A stretch of DNA of 64,000 nt from Ehretia macrophylla (GCA_037974665.1 CM075775.1:36792152-36856151), one strand, 5' to 3'. Positions 48,701 through 61,222 are shown, counted from the first letter of the stretch. The notes: generated by a model from the letters alone, not told the origin. Program-made: numbers and translations.

Positions 48701-49484
48701 TATAACTCTTGAATACGAACTCCAAATGATGCGAGGTCTGTTTCTGGATTTAGTTCACTTAATAAGCTTTAATTTGACATTTTGTTCACTAGAATTGGAG
48801 ATTGTTTTCTTGTCTAAATGATTGTGGGGAAACAGACCATTACAGTGAGGTATTTATTTAGTGATATACTTTGAAAAAAATATTGTAACTTCTCTTGTGA
48901 TATTGAATGCTTGGGATTGTGGCACTTGGATGTTACGTGGACTGTGTTTGATGATTGAGGGTATTTTAATAAATCGATGCATGGCTTGGGTTAGTTACGT
49001 GACAACTTGTGGCTTAAATCGCACGTGTAAGCATGAATTGAAACCCTATTGAATATGAAAACTCGCTAAGTGTTGATCCTATGGTTATTGTGTCCAATTG
49101 TGTGATTAGTGGGCTGCCTAAGAAATGTTAATTATGCTTGGAATGTGATTCCCGATGATTACATGCTGATAATTAGACATTTCTTGCACCCGGTCCCCCG
49201 TAGATGTCGCTGCATGCTTGTATAAACTTACTATCTGATTACGTGAACCCCGAAATGAGTTATATGACTTGATTTACAGGTGTTACATGGCTGCCCGTTT
49301 AATATTCATATAACTCCATGTGCTTTACAAGTGAAATTACATGTCAAAGCATGCCTCGTGTGTTTACTTGTCAACGTGCGATCTTATAACTGCTCGGAGG
49401 CAACCTACTTTGTTGTCCTCCTAATGTGATATGTTAAATGTTATAAATGTGCATTGCATACAAGGTTTCAACCTTTCTTTCTGG

Positions 49485-49546
49485 CATGGTAGCGTTCACG
49501 CACACCGGGCGGCATCGGGCTTGCCGGTGCAACCGTGACTACCATG
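49485..49546 (+). other. Conserved 62-nt hairpin, LTR 3 (best-preserved copy)
   Basis: Outer arms CATGGTAG and CTACCATG (8 bp), then TTCACG/CGTGA, then CACCGG/CCGGTG, with a GCGGCATCGGGCTTG apex. Three co-axial stem segments are intact. Confidence 0.78.
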
Positions 49547-49726
49547 GTCCAATTCCCTCTCTCGCTTGGGGGCTAGACTTCCTCAGAGAGTTGGATCGTA
49601 GGTTTTTGGGGTACATCCAGAGTACACCCATTTGGCGTGATAAGTGGATGATTTGAAGTCGGCCGCAACAATTGTTACTATAAATGAATTGAGAGCAAAA
49701 GCTCACCGTATCCTTTTCACTATATG

Positions 49727-49734
49727 TATAAGTA
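49727..49734 (+). promoter_or_regulatory. Candidate TATA box, LTR 3
   Basis: TATAAGTA in ATATGTATAAGTACTCTCG, at the same relative position as in LTR 2. Confidence 0.33.
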
Positions 49735-49950
49735 CTCTCGCTTGGTTCCTAGAGGACCTCGGGGAGGAAAGACGGGTAATTGTGTTCTTCGACTTTTATA
49801 TTACATTATAATCTTACTTGTGTTATATGTCATGCTTTCAAAAAAAAAAAGGGGTTTTCATAAGTTGAACCAGAAAAAGAATTTCAAAACGTATTTCTCA
49901 TTCCTCTTCGCTGAGTTCATAAGGACTCACCCTCTTTTATCATCACAAGT

Positions 49951-50010
49951 GAAGAAGATCAGGAACAGGTACTTGAGGATAACGTGCCTATTGATGACTC
50001 CTTGGAGTGA
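49951..50010 (+). other. Conserved 19-codon acidic frame with stop, LTR 3
   Basis: Reads EEDQEQVLEDNVPIDDSLE and then TGA. The acceptor-like CAG before it is changed to CAA, so the AG shifts by one base. The frame length is unchanged. Confidence 0.42.
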
Positions 50011-50109
50011 TTGCCTGCCCTACGTGCCTTACTTGACTGTGGCCATTTTGTGAACGATATGTTTGTTTTGAAGATTATCTCTTATGTTGTTTGTCGTTGT
50101 TACTGTAAA

Positions 50110-50134
50110 AGACCCCCGTTGTAATTTGGGGTCT
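50110..50134 (+). other. Stem-loop near the LTR 3' end, LTR 3
   Basis: AGACCCC/GGGGTCT arms intact, identical in arm and loop length to LTR 2. Confidence 0.5.
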
Positions 50135-50636
50135 AATTTTTATTTGTACTGATTTTAACTAGACATATACCCTATTTGCTCATTTTGCTACTTTGATTGG
50201 TAACTACTACATGCTTATGAAGTGCTAGGCAAGAGTTAAGTAAAGTGAATCTATCCAATCTTAAGCATGTACTCATTGGTAAGCTAAGATCAACAAATAC
50301 TTGTGTAACAGGGATTGACAAATAAATGAGACATAGTTGTCATGCTTGGTGTTAACCAAACGAGACTTGAGATAAATAGTGGACATATCAATTGGTGATA
50401 AATAGTAATCTTAATTGGAATCGGATTTGAGATTGAAAGTCTTGAGGCGTTTAGAAAATTAGGTCAAACTAAAGAGCCAATTACAGCCGTTATGCTGCCG
50501 ATTTTCCGGAGAATCTTTTGGAGTTCTTGGCTAACGTTAAGCATTAAACCTTAATGAATGATTAAGTACGTCAAATGATATGAATGTTTAGATCACACCC
50601 TAGTCTAACCTCTATAGGTCGGGTTGGGGCGTGATA

Positions 50637-50641
50637 GCAAC
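50637..50641 (+). repeat. Decayed target site duplication, right copy, LTR 3
   Basis: GCAAC, partner of GCAGA at 47023, with two mismatches between the copies. Confidence 0.62.
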
Positions 50642-53600
50642 CGAGCAGGCTTGTTGCCCCCGTCGTAGAACTCTCGGAGAGCTTTGCAACGGTATGCTGT
50701 GCGCCGCGTAACTCCTTACAGATCAAAAGTTATGGGCACCGGAGCAACAGAGACTTGGTCCCAAGCCCACGCGCTCGGTTTGCAGGCACAACCTCTACGT
50801 CAAAGCGAAGTTGTCTTGCCCAAGGTGCTGTGGGATTCGATAATAGAAATGTGATGGATTAGGTTGTCATCATTTTTGCGGCTCACAATGTACGATCCGG
50901 GATGAAAAAACAGCACAAAAGAAGAAAAGTGTCCCGAAACTAATGAAAATGTTTGATTTTAGACTTTGAAAACAGGCGCAGCCGAGTAGGATTGATGCCC
51001 CAGTCGTAGAGCTCCCGGAGAGCTTTCCAACGATATGTTGTGCGCCGCGTAACTCCTTACGGATCAAAAGTTATGGGTACCGAAGCGACGGAGACCTGGT
51101 CCCAAGCCCCACACCCTCAGTTTTCAGGTCTAGCCTCTACGTGAAGCGAAGTTGTCTTGCCCAAGGTGTCATGGGATTCAGTAATAGAAATGTGATGGAT
51201 TAGCTTGTCGTCCTTTTCGCGGCCCACGATATACGATCCGAGATGAAAAAACAGCGCAGAAGAAGAAAAGTGTCCTGAAACTAATGAAAATGTTCGATTT
51301 TGGACTCTGAAAATAGTCGCAGTCGAGCAGGCTTGTTGTTTTCGTCGTAGAACTCTCAGAGAGCTTTCCAACGGTATGCTATGCACCGCGTAACTCCTTA
51401 CGGATCAAAAGTTATGGGCACTAGAGCGACGGAGACCTGGTCCCAATCCCTTCGCCCTCGATTTGCGGGCCCAACCTCTATGTGTACCAAAGTTGTCTTG
51501 TCCAAGGTGCCGTGGGATTCAGTAATAGAAATGTGATGTATTAGGTTTTTTTCCTTTTCGCAGCTAACAACGTAGGATCCGGGACGGAAAAATAGCATAA
51601 AATAAGAAAAGTATCCCAAAACTAATGAAAATGTTCAATTTTGGGCTCAGAAAATAGGAGCAGCCGAGCAGGCTTGCTGTCCACGTTGTAGAGCTCTCGG
51701 AGAACTTTCCAACGGTATGCTGTGCGCTGCATAACCCCTTACGGATCAAAAGTTATGGGCACCGGGGCGAAAGAGACTTGGTCCCAAGCCCACGTGCTCG
51801 GTTTGCGGGCCCAGCCTCTATGTCAAAGCGAAGTTGTCTTGCCCAAGGTGCCGCGGGATTCGGTTATAGAAATGTGATGGATTAGGTTGTCGTCCTTTTC
51901 GCAGCACACAACGTACAATCCGAGATAGAAAAACAGCGCAAAAGAAGAAAAGTGTCCTGAAACTGATGAAAATGTTCAATTTTGGGCTTCAAAAATAGGT
52001 GCAGCTGAGCAGACTAGTTGTCCCCATTGTAGAACTCTTGGAGAGCTTTCCAACAGTATTTTGTGCGCTGTGTAACTCCTTACAAATCAAAAGTTATGGG
52101 CACCGGAGCGACGGAGACCTGGTCCCAAGCCCCACGCACTCGGTTTGTGGGCCCAGCCTCTACGTGAAGCGAAGTTGTCTTGCCCAAGGTTCCGTGGGAT
52201 TCGGTAATAGAAATCTAATGGATTAGGTTGTCGTCCTTTTCGCGGCTCACGACGTACGATCCGGGACGGAGCAAAAGAAGAAAAGTGTCCCGAGATTGAT
52301 GAAAACATTCAATTTTAGAATCTGAAAATAGGTGCAGTCGAGCAGGCATGATGCCCCCGTCGTAGAGCTCTCGGAGAGCTTTCCAACGGTATGCTATGCG
52401 CCGCGTAACATGTAGCGAAGTTGTCTTGCCCAAGGTGCCATGGGATTCAGTAATAAAAATGTGATGTATTAGGTTGTCATCCTTTTCGCGACTAACGACG
52501 TACGATCCGAAATAGAAAAACAGCGTAAAAGAAGATAAGTGTCTCGAAACTAATGAAAATGTTCAATTTTGAGCTCTAAAAACAGACATAGCTAACTAGG
52601 CTTGTTGCCCCCGTTGTAGAGCTCTCGGAGAGCTTTCCAACGGTATGCTGTACGCCGCGTAACTCCTTACAGATTAAAAGTTATGGGCACCGGAGTGACG
52701 GAGACTTGGTCTCAAGCCCACGCACTCAGTTTGCGGGCCCAGCCTCTATTTCAAGGCGAAGTTGTCTTGCCCAAGGTGCAGCGGGATTCGGTAAGAGAAA
52801 TGTGATGGATTAGGTTATCCTCCTTTTTGCAGCTCACGACATATGATCCGGGACAAAAAAATAGGGCAAAAGAAGAAAAGAGACCCGAAACTGATGAAAA
52901 TGTTCAATTTTGGGCTCTGAAAATAGTTGCAGCCGAGCAAGCTTGCTGCCCTCGTCGTAGAGCTCTTGGAGAGCTTTCCAACGGTGTACTGTGCGCTGCG
53001 TAACTCCTTACGGATCAAAAGTTATGGGCACCAGAACGACGGAGACATGGTCCCAAGCCAACACGTTCGGTTTGCGGGCCCAGCCACTATGTCAAAGCGA
53101 AGTTGTCTTGCCCAAGGTGTCGTGGGATTCGGTAATAGAAATATGATGGATTAGGTTGTCGTCATTTTTGCGGCTCACGACGTACGATCCGAGATAAAAA
53201 ATAGCGCAAAAGAAGAAAAGTGTCCCGAAACTGATAAAAATGATCAATTTTAGGCTTTGAAAACAGGAGCAGTCGAGCAGGCCTACAGCCCCCATCGTAG
53301 AGCTCTCGGAGAGCTTTCCAACGGTATGTTGTGGATCGCATTACTCCTTACGGATCAAAAGTTATGGGCACCGGAGCGACGGAGACGTGTCCCAAGCCCC
53401 ACGCCCTTGGTTTGCTGGCCCAGCCTCTACGTGAAGCGAATTTTTCTTCCCAAGGTACCGTGGGATTCGGTAATAGAAATGTGATGGATTAGGTTATCGT
53501 CCTTTTCGCGGCTCACGACGTACGATCCGGGACGAAAAAACAGCGCAAAAGAAGAAAAGTATCTCAAAAATGATGAAAACGTTCGATTTTAGGCTTTGAA

Positions 53601-56600
53601 AATAGGTGCAGCCGATCAAGCTTGCTGCCACCATCGTAGAGCTCTCGGAGAGCTTTCCAACGGTATGCTATGCGCCGCGTAACTCCTTACGGATCAAAAG
53701 TTATGGGCACCGGAGTGACGGAAACTTGGTCCCAATCCCCACGCCCTCGGTTTGCGGGCCCAGCATCTACGTGAAGCGAAGTTGTCTTTGCCAAGGTGTC
53801 GTGGGATTCGGTAATAGAAATGTGATGGATTAGGTTATCGTCCTTTACGCGGCTCACGACGTACGATCCGGGACGGAAAAACAGAGCAAAAGAAGAAAAG
53901 TGTCCCAAAACTAATAAAATCGTTCCATTTTAGGCTCTGAAAACAAGCGCAGTCGAGCACGCTTGCTACCTCTGTTGTAGAGCTCGTGGAGAGCTTTCCA
54001 ACGGTATGCTATGCGCAGCGTAACTTCTTACGGATCAAAAGTTATGCGCACCTGAGCAACGGAGACCTGGTCCCAAGCCCCACGCCCTCGGTTTGTGGGC
54101 CCAGCCTCAACGTGAAGCGAAGTTGTCTTGCCCAACGTGCCATGGGATTCAGTAATAGAAATGTGATGTATTAGGTTGTCGTCCTTTTCGCGGCTCACGA
54201 CGTACGATCCGGGATGAAAAAACAGAGCAAAAGAAGAAAAGTGTCCCAAAAATGATGAAAATGTTCGATTTTGGGCTTCAAAAATAGGTGCAGCCGAACA
54301 GGCTAGCTGCCCTCGTCGTAGAGCTCTCGAAGTGCTTTCCAACGGTATGCTGTGCACCGCGTAACTCCTTGCGGATCAAAAGTTATGTGCACTAGAGCGA
54401 CGGAGACCTGGTCCCAAGCCCCACGCCCTCAGTTTACGGGCCCAGCCTCTACGCGAAGCGAAGTTGTCTTGCCCAAGGTGTCGTGGGGTTCAGTAATAGA
54501 AATGTGATGAATTAGGTTGTTGTCCTTTTCGTGGCTCACGACGCACGATCCAGGACGAAAAAAAGCGCAAAAGAAGAAATGTATCCCAAAACTGAAAAAA
54601 AATGTTCAATTTTAGGCTCTGAAAACAGGTGCAGCTAAGCAGGTATAATTCCCCTGTCTTAGAGCTCTCGGAGATCTTTCCAACGGTATGCTATGTGCCG
54701 CGTAACTCCTTACGGATAAAAAGTTATGGGCATCAGAGCGACGGAGACCTGGTCCTAAGCCCTACGCCCTAGGTTTCGGGCCCAACCTCTACGTGTGGCA
54801 AAGTTGTCTTGCCCAAGGTGCCGTGGGATTCAGTAATAGAAATGTGATGTATTAGTTTGTTGTCTTTTTCGTGGCTCACGACGAACGATCCGGGACTGAA
54901 AAACAGCGTAAAAGAAGAAAAGTTTCCCGAAATTGATGAAAAAGTTCGATTTTGGGCACCGAAAATAGGTGCAGCTAGGCAGGCTTGCTACCCCCGTTGT
55001 AGAGCTCTCGGAGAGTTTTCCAACGGTATGTTGTGCGTCGCGTAACTCCGTACGAATCAAAAGGTATGGTCCCAAGCCCACGCGCTCGGTTTGCGGGCCC
55101 AACCTCTATGTCAAAGCGAAGTTGTCTTGCCCAAGGTGCCATGGGATTCAGTAATAGAAATGTAATGGGTTAGGTTGTTGTCCTTTTTGCGGCTCACAAC
55201 GTACGATCCGGGACAGAAAAATAATGCAAAAGAAGAAAAGTGTCCCAAAACTAATGAAAACGTTCGATTTCAGGCTCTGAAAACAGGCAAAACAGAGCAG
55301 GCTTGTTGCCCACGTTGTAGAGCTCTTGGAGAGCTTCCGAACGGTATGATGTACGCCACGTAACTCCTTACGAATCAAAAGTTATCGGCACCGGAGCGAC
55401 GGTGACCTGGTCCCAAGCCCCACGCCCTCAGTTTGCGGGCCCAGCCTCTACCTGAAGCGAAGTTGCCTTGCCCAAGGTGCAGTGGGATTCAGTAATAGAA
55501 ATGTGATAGATTAGATTGTCGTCCTTTTCGCTGTCCACGACGTACGATCCGGGACGAAAAATAGCATAAAAGAAGAAAAGTATCCCAAAACTATTGAAAA
55601 CGTTCGATTTTAGGCTCCGAATACATACGCAATAGAGCAGGCTTGCAGGCCACGTCGTAGAGCTCTTGGAGAGCTTTCGAACGGTATGATGTGCACCGCG
55701 TAACTCCTTACGGATCAAAAGTTATGGGCACCGTAGTGACGGTGACCGGGTTCTAAACCCTACGCCTTTGATTTGCAGGCCCAGCCTCTACGTGAAGTGA
55801 AGTTGTCTTGTCCAAGGTGCCATGGGATTTAGCAATAGAAATGTGTTGTGTTAGGTTGTCGTCCTTTTCGCGGCTCACGACGTACGATCCGGGACGAAAA
55901 AATAGTGGAAAAGAAGAAAAGTGTCCCAAAACTGATGAAAACGTTCGAATTTAGGCCCTGAAAACTTGCGCAACGGAGCAGGCTTGCTGCCCAAGTCGTA
56001 GAGCTCTTGGAGAGCTTCCGAACGGTATGTTGTGCATCACGTAACTCCTTACGGATCAAAAGTTATAGGCACCGGAGCAACGGCGACCTAGAGCCAAGCC
56101 CCACGCCCTCAGTTTGCGCGCCCAGCCTCTACGTGAAGCGAAGTTGTCTTGCCCAAGGTGCCGTGGGATTCAGCAATAGAAATATGTTGTATTAGGTTGT
56201 CGTCTTTTTTGCGGCTCACGACGTACGATCCGGGATGAAAAAATAGCGCAAAAGAAGAAAAGTGTGCCAAAACTGAAGAAAATGTTCAATTTTGGACTCT
56301 GAAAATAGGCGCAGCAAAATAGGCTAGCTGCCCCCATCGTAGAGCTCTCGGAGTGCTTTCCAACGGTATTCTGTGCGCTGCGTAACTCCTTACGGATCAA
56401 ACGTTATAGGCACCGGAGCAACGGAGACCAGGTCCCAAGCCCCCACGCCCTCGGTTTGCGGGCCCAGCCTCTACGTGAAGTGAAGTTGTCTTGCCTAAGG
56501 TGCAGTGGGATTCAGTAATAGAAATGTGATGTATTAGGTTGTCGTCCTTTTCGCAGCTCACGACGTACGATCAGGGACGAAAAAACAGCGCAAAAGAAGA

Positions 56601-57699
56601 AAAGTATCCCGAAACTGATGAAAATATTCGATTTTGGCCTCTGAAAATTGGCGCAGCCGAGTAGGCTTGCTACCCCCGTCATAGACCTCACGGAGAGCTT
56701 TCCAACGGTATGTTGTGTGCCACGTAACTCCTTACAGATAAATAGTTAAGGGCACCGGAGTGACGGAGACCTGGTCCCAAGCCCCACGCCTTCGGTTTGC
56801 GGGCCCAACTTCTACATCAAAGCTAAGTTTTCTTGCCCAAGGTACCGTGTTATTCAAAAATAGAAATATTATGGATTAGGTTGTCGTCCTTTTCGCGGCT
56901 CACGACGTACGATCTGGGACAGAAAAACAGTGCAAAAGAAGAAAAATATCCCGAAGCTGATGAAAACATTTGATTTTGGGCTCCAAAAATAGGTGCAACC
57001 GAGCAGGCTTGCAGCCCCGTCGTAGAGCTGTATGAGAGCTTTCCAACGGTATGTTGTGCGCTGCGTAACTCCTTACAGATCAAAAGTTATGGGTAACAGA
57101 GCGACGGACACCTGGTCACAAGCCCCACGCCCTCGGTTTGCGGGCCCAACCTCTACATGAAATGAAGTTATCTTGCCCAAGGTGCCGTGGGATTCCGTAA
57201 TAGAAATGTGATGTATTAGGTTGTTGTCCTTTTTGCTGCTCATGACGTACGATCCAAGATGAAAAAATAGCGCGAAAGAAGAAAAGTGTACCGAAACTGA
57301 AGAAAACGTTCGATTTTGGGATCCGAAAATTGGCGCAGCCGAGCAGGCTTGCTGCCCCTGTCGTGGAGCTCTCAGAGAGCTTTCCAATGGTATGTTGTAC
57401 GCCACGTAACTCCTTACGGATCAAAAGTTAGGGGCACCGGAGCGATGGATACCTGGTACCAAACCCACGCGCTCGGTTTGCGGGCCCAGACTCTACGTCA
57501 AAGCGAAGTTGTCTTGCCCAAGGTGCCATGGGATTCAGTAATAGAAATGTAATGTATTAGGTTGTCGTCCTTTTTGCAGCTCACGACTTACGATCCGGGA
57601 CAGAAAAATAGTACAAAAGAAGACAAATGTCCCAAAACTGATGAAAACGTTCGATTTTAGGCTCTGAAAACCGGCGCAACAGAGCAAGCTTGCTACCCA

Positions 57700-58760
57700 C
57701 ATCGTAGAGCTCTTGTAGAGCTTCCGAACGGTATGCTGTGCGCCGCGAACTCCTTACGGATCAAAAGTTATGGGCACCGGAGCGACAGTGACCTATTCCC
57801 AAGCCCCACGCCCTCGGTTTGCGGGCCCAGCCTATACGTGAACTGAACTTGTCTTGCCCAAGGTGCCATGGGATTCTGTAATAGAAATGTGATGTATTAG
57901 GTTGTCGTCCTTTTCGCGGCTCACAACATACGATCCGGGATGAAAAAATAATGCAAAAGAAGAAAAGTATCCCAAAACTGATGAAAAAGTTCAATTTTGG
58001 GCTCTGAAAACTGGATCAGCAGAACATGCAAGCTGCCCCCTCCTCGTGGAGCTCTAGGAGTGCTTTCCAACGGTATGCTATGCGCCGCATAACTCCTTAC
58101 GAATCAAAAGTTATGGGCACCGGAGCAACGGAGACCTGGTCCCAAGCCACATGCCCTCGGTTTGCGGGCCCAGCCTCTACGTCAAAGAGAAGTTGCCTTG
58201 CCCAAGGTGCCATGCGATTCAGTAATAGAAATGTGATGGATTAGGTTGTCGTCCTTTTCGCGGCTAATGACGTACGATCCAGGACGGAAAAATAGCGCAA
58301 AGGTAGAAAAGTGTCCCAAAACTAATGAAAATGTTCGATTTTTGGCTCTGAAAATAGGCGCAACAGAGCAGGCTTGCTGCCCATGTCGTAGAGCTCTTGG
58401 AGAGATTCCGAACGGTATGTTGTGCGCCGCGTAACTCCTTACGGATCAAAAGTTATGGGCACCGGAGCGACGGTGACCTAGTCCCAAGCCCCACGCCCTC
58501 GATTTGCGGGCCCAGCCTATACGTGAAGCGAATTTGTCTTGCCCAAGGTGCCGTGGGATTCAGTAATAGAAATGTGATGGATTATGTAGTTGTCCTTTTC
58601 GCGGCTCACGACGTACGATCCGGGACGAAAAAATAGCGTAAAAGAAGAAAAGTGTCCCAAAACTGATGAAAACGTTTGATTTTGGGCTCCGAAAACTGGC
58701 GCAGCAGAACAAGCAACCTGCCCATCTTCGTAGAGCTCTCGAAGTGCTTTCCAACGGTAT
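57700..58760 (+). repeat. D-E dimer higher-order repeat, two copies left of element 4
   Basis: A monomer with TTCCGAACGG (about 57722 and 58406) is followed in each case by a monomer with CAGCAGAACA(A/T)GCAA (58020 and 58700), with a spacing of about 680 bp. A third D-E pair lies beyond element 4 at 63515-63870. Confidence 0.72.
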
Positions 58761-59046
58761 GCTGTGTGCCGCGTAACTCCTTACGGATCAAAAGTTGTGG
58801 GCACTGGAGCGACGGAGACCTAGTCCCAAGCCTATGCCCTCGGTTTGCAGGCCCAGCCTCTACGTGTAGCGAAGTTGTCTTGCCCAAGGTGCCGTGGGAT
58901 TCAGTAATAGAAATGTGTGGTATTAGGTTGTCGTCTTTTTCGTAGCTCACGACGTACGATCTGGCACTGAAAAACAACGTAAAAGAAGAAAAGTGTCCTG
59001 AAACTGATGAAAACTTTCGATTTTGGGCTCCGAAAATAGGTGCAGC

Positions 59047-59051
59047 TATGC
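59047..59051 (+). repeat. Decayed target site duplication, left copy, element 4
   Basis: TATGC in GCAGCTATGC. The right copy is TGTGT (63135-63139), differing by two transitions. Another monomer at about 41676 shows the undisturbed GCAGCTATGCAGGC. Confidence 0.6.
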
Positions 59052-59106
59052 TGTGAGGCCTGGCCTCGATTTGCGTGCGATACATCGTAGTGCGTGCCCT
59101 AGACCT
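59052..59106 (+). mobile_element. 5' LTR fragment of element 4 (55 bp)
   Basis: TGTGAGGCCTGGCCTCG through GCCCTAGACCT matches the first 55 bases of the 3' LTR (59721-59775) with three differences. At 59107 it switches to pol sequence. Confidence 0.9.
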
Positions 59107-59680
59107 CGTAGGTGAAATGAAGACTTTTGACCCGGCCCTTTTACCTGAACTTATGAAGACTGTGGATAATATTCACCTCATCCGGAAATGGATGCTTACC
59201 ACCCAAAGCAGGCAGAAAAGTTATGCAGACCGACGGAGACGGAGCCTAGAGTTTGAGGTTGGCGACAAGGTATTCTTGAAGATATCACCCCGGAGGGGAC
59301 TGATTAAATACGGCAAGGGTGGAAAATTGAGCCTGAGATTTGTAGGACCATTTGAGATAATTGAGAAGGTTGGCAAATTGGCGTATCGCCTGGCACTACC
59401 CCAAAACCTCTCCAATATTCACGACGTCTTTCATGTTTTGATGTTGCGGAAGTATCACCCTGATCCATCGCATATCTTGGAGCCAAAGCCGTTGCAGCTT
59501 CGAGAGAACTTGTCTTATGAAGAGAAGCCCATTCGGATCCTAGACCAGCAAGATCGGGAGTTGTGCAACAAATCTATATCGATGGTGAAAGTGTTGTGGG
59601 ATCATCATGGAGTTGAAGAAGCAACGTGGGAAAGGCGAGACCACATGGAGCAATAGTATCCGGCTTTATTTCAAAGGTAA
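59107..59680 (+). pseudogene. pol: 3' end of chromovirus pol: integrase C-terminal domain plus chromodomain
   Basis: In the full element this part of integrase binds DNA, and the chromodomain is thought to steer insertion to heterochromatin marks. The retained frame begins at VGEMKTFDP, just after the deletion junction. A basic QSRQKSYADRRRR segment leads into EVGDKVFLKISPRRG, then the GPFEIIEKVGKLAYRLALP block (GPF of the GPY/F motif) and HDVFHVLMLRKYHPDP. The chromodomain follows, from about LSYEEKPIRIL to VKVLWDHHGVEEATWERRDH, with the aromatic positions Y, W and W visible. There is no upstream catalytic DDE core and no start of its own: the open frame reaches back to a GTG inside the LTR fragment at 59075, and the first ATG is at 59117. 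An in-frame TAG at 59654-59656 precedes seven more sense codons (YPALFQR) and TAA at 59678, so the original end was a little longer. It is a dead remnant. Clade assignment is from remembered family features, not a search. Confidence 0.92.
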
Positions 59681-59707
59681 TATTGAATTTCGGGACGAAA
59701 TTCTTTT

Positions 59708-59720
59708 AAGGAGGGGAGGA
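59708..59720 (+). other. Polypurine tract of element 4
   Basis: AAGGAGGGGAGGA directly before the 3' LTR start TGTGAGGCC. It is the expected plus-strand primer site, and its position fixes the LTR boundary. Confidence 0.92.
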
Positions 59721-60245
59721 TGTGAGGCCTGACCTCGATTTGCGTGCGATACCTCGTAGTGTGTGCCCTAGACCTAGGAAAGTGTGCCATCACCCTAATC
59801 AAGAAAGCATCTTACACGAAGCACTAGATCAATAATTAATCCTACAAATCCCACTAACTAATATTAAAATGCTAAGTCAATGCACTAGAAGACGAAATTG
59901 CACCAAAAGCTAGACATTCTTTATTCTTTATTCTTTGCATAGCCCAAACACACAATAAAATGAGCCTTGAACAAGACAAAAAAATTCAGATTTGAACACC
60001 TCTTTGGCCGACCACCTTGTGTGCTTTGTGCTTGCTTTGCATAATTCAAATTGAACCTAGACAATTCTATGACAACTAATGACACAAAGCAATAAAAAAT
60101 AGCTCAAAAACTCTACCAAGCTCCACCAATCTCGAGATAAGCTCCTTGCCCATGCTAAACACTTCAAATTATACTCCTTGAAGACACAAAATTCTGAAAT
60201 TGCAAAACTCAAGGCCGACACATGCTTCAAACCTTGCAAAAGCTT

Positions 60246-60315
60246 TTATTTTTCTTTCATTTCTCTTATTTTCTCTCATTCTTCTCTCTCCCTCTCATCC
60301 TTCTCTCTCTCTCTT
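60246..60315 (+). promoter_or_regulatory. Pyrimidine-rich tract, element 4 LTR
   Basis: A CT-rich run of about 70 bp. A donor-like TTAG|GTGAGT lies downstream at 60458-60467. Confidence 0.35.
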
Positions 60316-60827
60316 GGCCTTGGCTGAGTTTCTACACTCCTTAGCTTATCTTCATCACTCCATGGTTCATCAAGGCATGCAAGAAGCTAGGGAGCTCGAC
60401 TAAGCAAGCTAGGTTGCAAGAAACACACATGCAAGCTCTTTGAATCTCCATTTCGGCTTAGGTGAGTTTGCTAGCTTCCATTTCTTTTCTTCTTGTTCTA
60501 ACCACATGCACCTACTAATAACTTGGTTACTAAGCTAGGAAATTTGAGAAAAATCGAGTGGTGTCTCGGCTAAGCAAGGAAAAAGGTCAACTTTGTGCTT
60601 CGCCAAGGGTCTTGTGCATCTTCTTGTTGTTTTGCTAAGGTGAGGGCTAAAACTTCTTGAAAATCTTTCAAAAACCCACATGCATGCCCTTAAATGTATA
60701 TCTTTACTTCTATACTTGAGATATATGTGTGTTCATGAGCTTTTATAAACATGCATGGCAAGATATTTGGCTAAAATGTGATGTTGGATGAAATCGTGTA
60801 TGGGACAGTTTTCTGCCTTGTTGGTGC

Positions 60828-61222
60828 GATGTGATTTTGGCTAGGTAAATGATATTGAAAATGCGTGAAAATTTGTAAGTAACTAGTTTTGCCAGTTCTG
60901 AACATTTTTCACAGAAATAGGCCAAATCTAATTTTGACTCTAAGGTCCTCAAAATGGAAAATTATTAAAATGTGTCCAAATCTGGAAAGTATGGAAAAAT
61001 GAAGCAGTTTTGGCAGATTCACTGACCTTGTAGAACGAACCAGTTCTGACTTAGTAAATGACATCCAAAATGCATGAGATTTGTTGTACTGCTATATTTT
61101 TCAGTTCTGGACATTTTTGTCAGAAATGGACTAAGGCTAAATCTGACCCTAAGGCCCTAAAAACGACAAGTATTGAAATGTATGCAAATCTGGACAGTTT
61201 TGTGCAGTCTCACTGTTTTGGC
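60828..61222 (+). repeat. 209-bp internal tandem duplication, element 4 LTR
   Basis: ATGCGTGAAA at 60861 and ATGCATGAGA at 61070, followed by the same order of shared words as in LTR 2. Confidence 0.8.

Larger units (their letters stand above)
47028..50636 (+). mobile_element. Solo LTR 3 of the same chromovirus family (3609 bp)
   Basis: Begins TGTGAGGCCCAACC and ends GGTTGGGGCGTGATA, the usual final TGACA having mutated to TGATA. The flanks keep the satellite register with an imperfect 5-bp duplication, so the insertion is older or more mutated than LTRs 1 and 2. The 5' part matches element 4 (CTCGATTTGC, AATATTAAAATGCTAAG). The centre closely matches LTR 1 (GAAATCGCGAAAATGGCAG, CATCATTTGTTGTCAATAGG). 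A homopolymer A run near 49840-49850 is private to this copy. Confidence 0.92.
50637..59051 (+). repeat. Satellite array block 5 (about 24.7 units)
   Basis: Starts at GCAACCGAGCAGG in register with the end of block 4 and ends at GCAGCTATGC. It contains CTTCCGAACGG-type monomers (55335, 56015, 57720 and a variant at 58405) and CAGCAGAACAAGCAA-type monomers (58020, 58700). A truncated monomer near 52410 joins GCGTAAC to ATGTAGCGAAG, and another near 55065 joins AAAAGGTATGG to TCCCAAGCC. No gene is seen. Confidence 0.95.

Noticed and set aside
59075..59116. Start of the chromodomain frame at GTG 59075
   Set aside because: The first codons lie in the 5' LTR fragment and the apparent start is GTG, not used in this context. 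The coding remnant begins after the junction at 59107.
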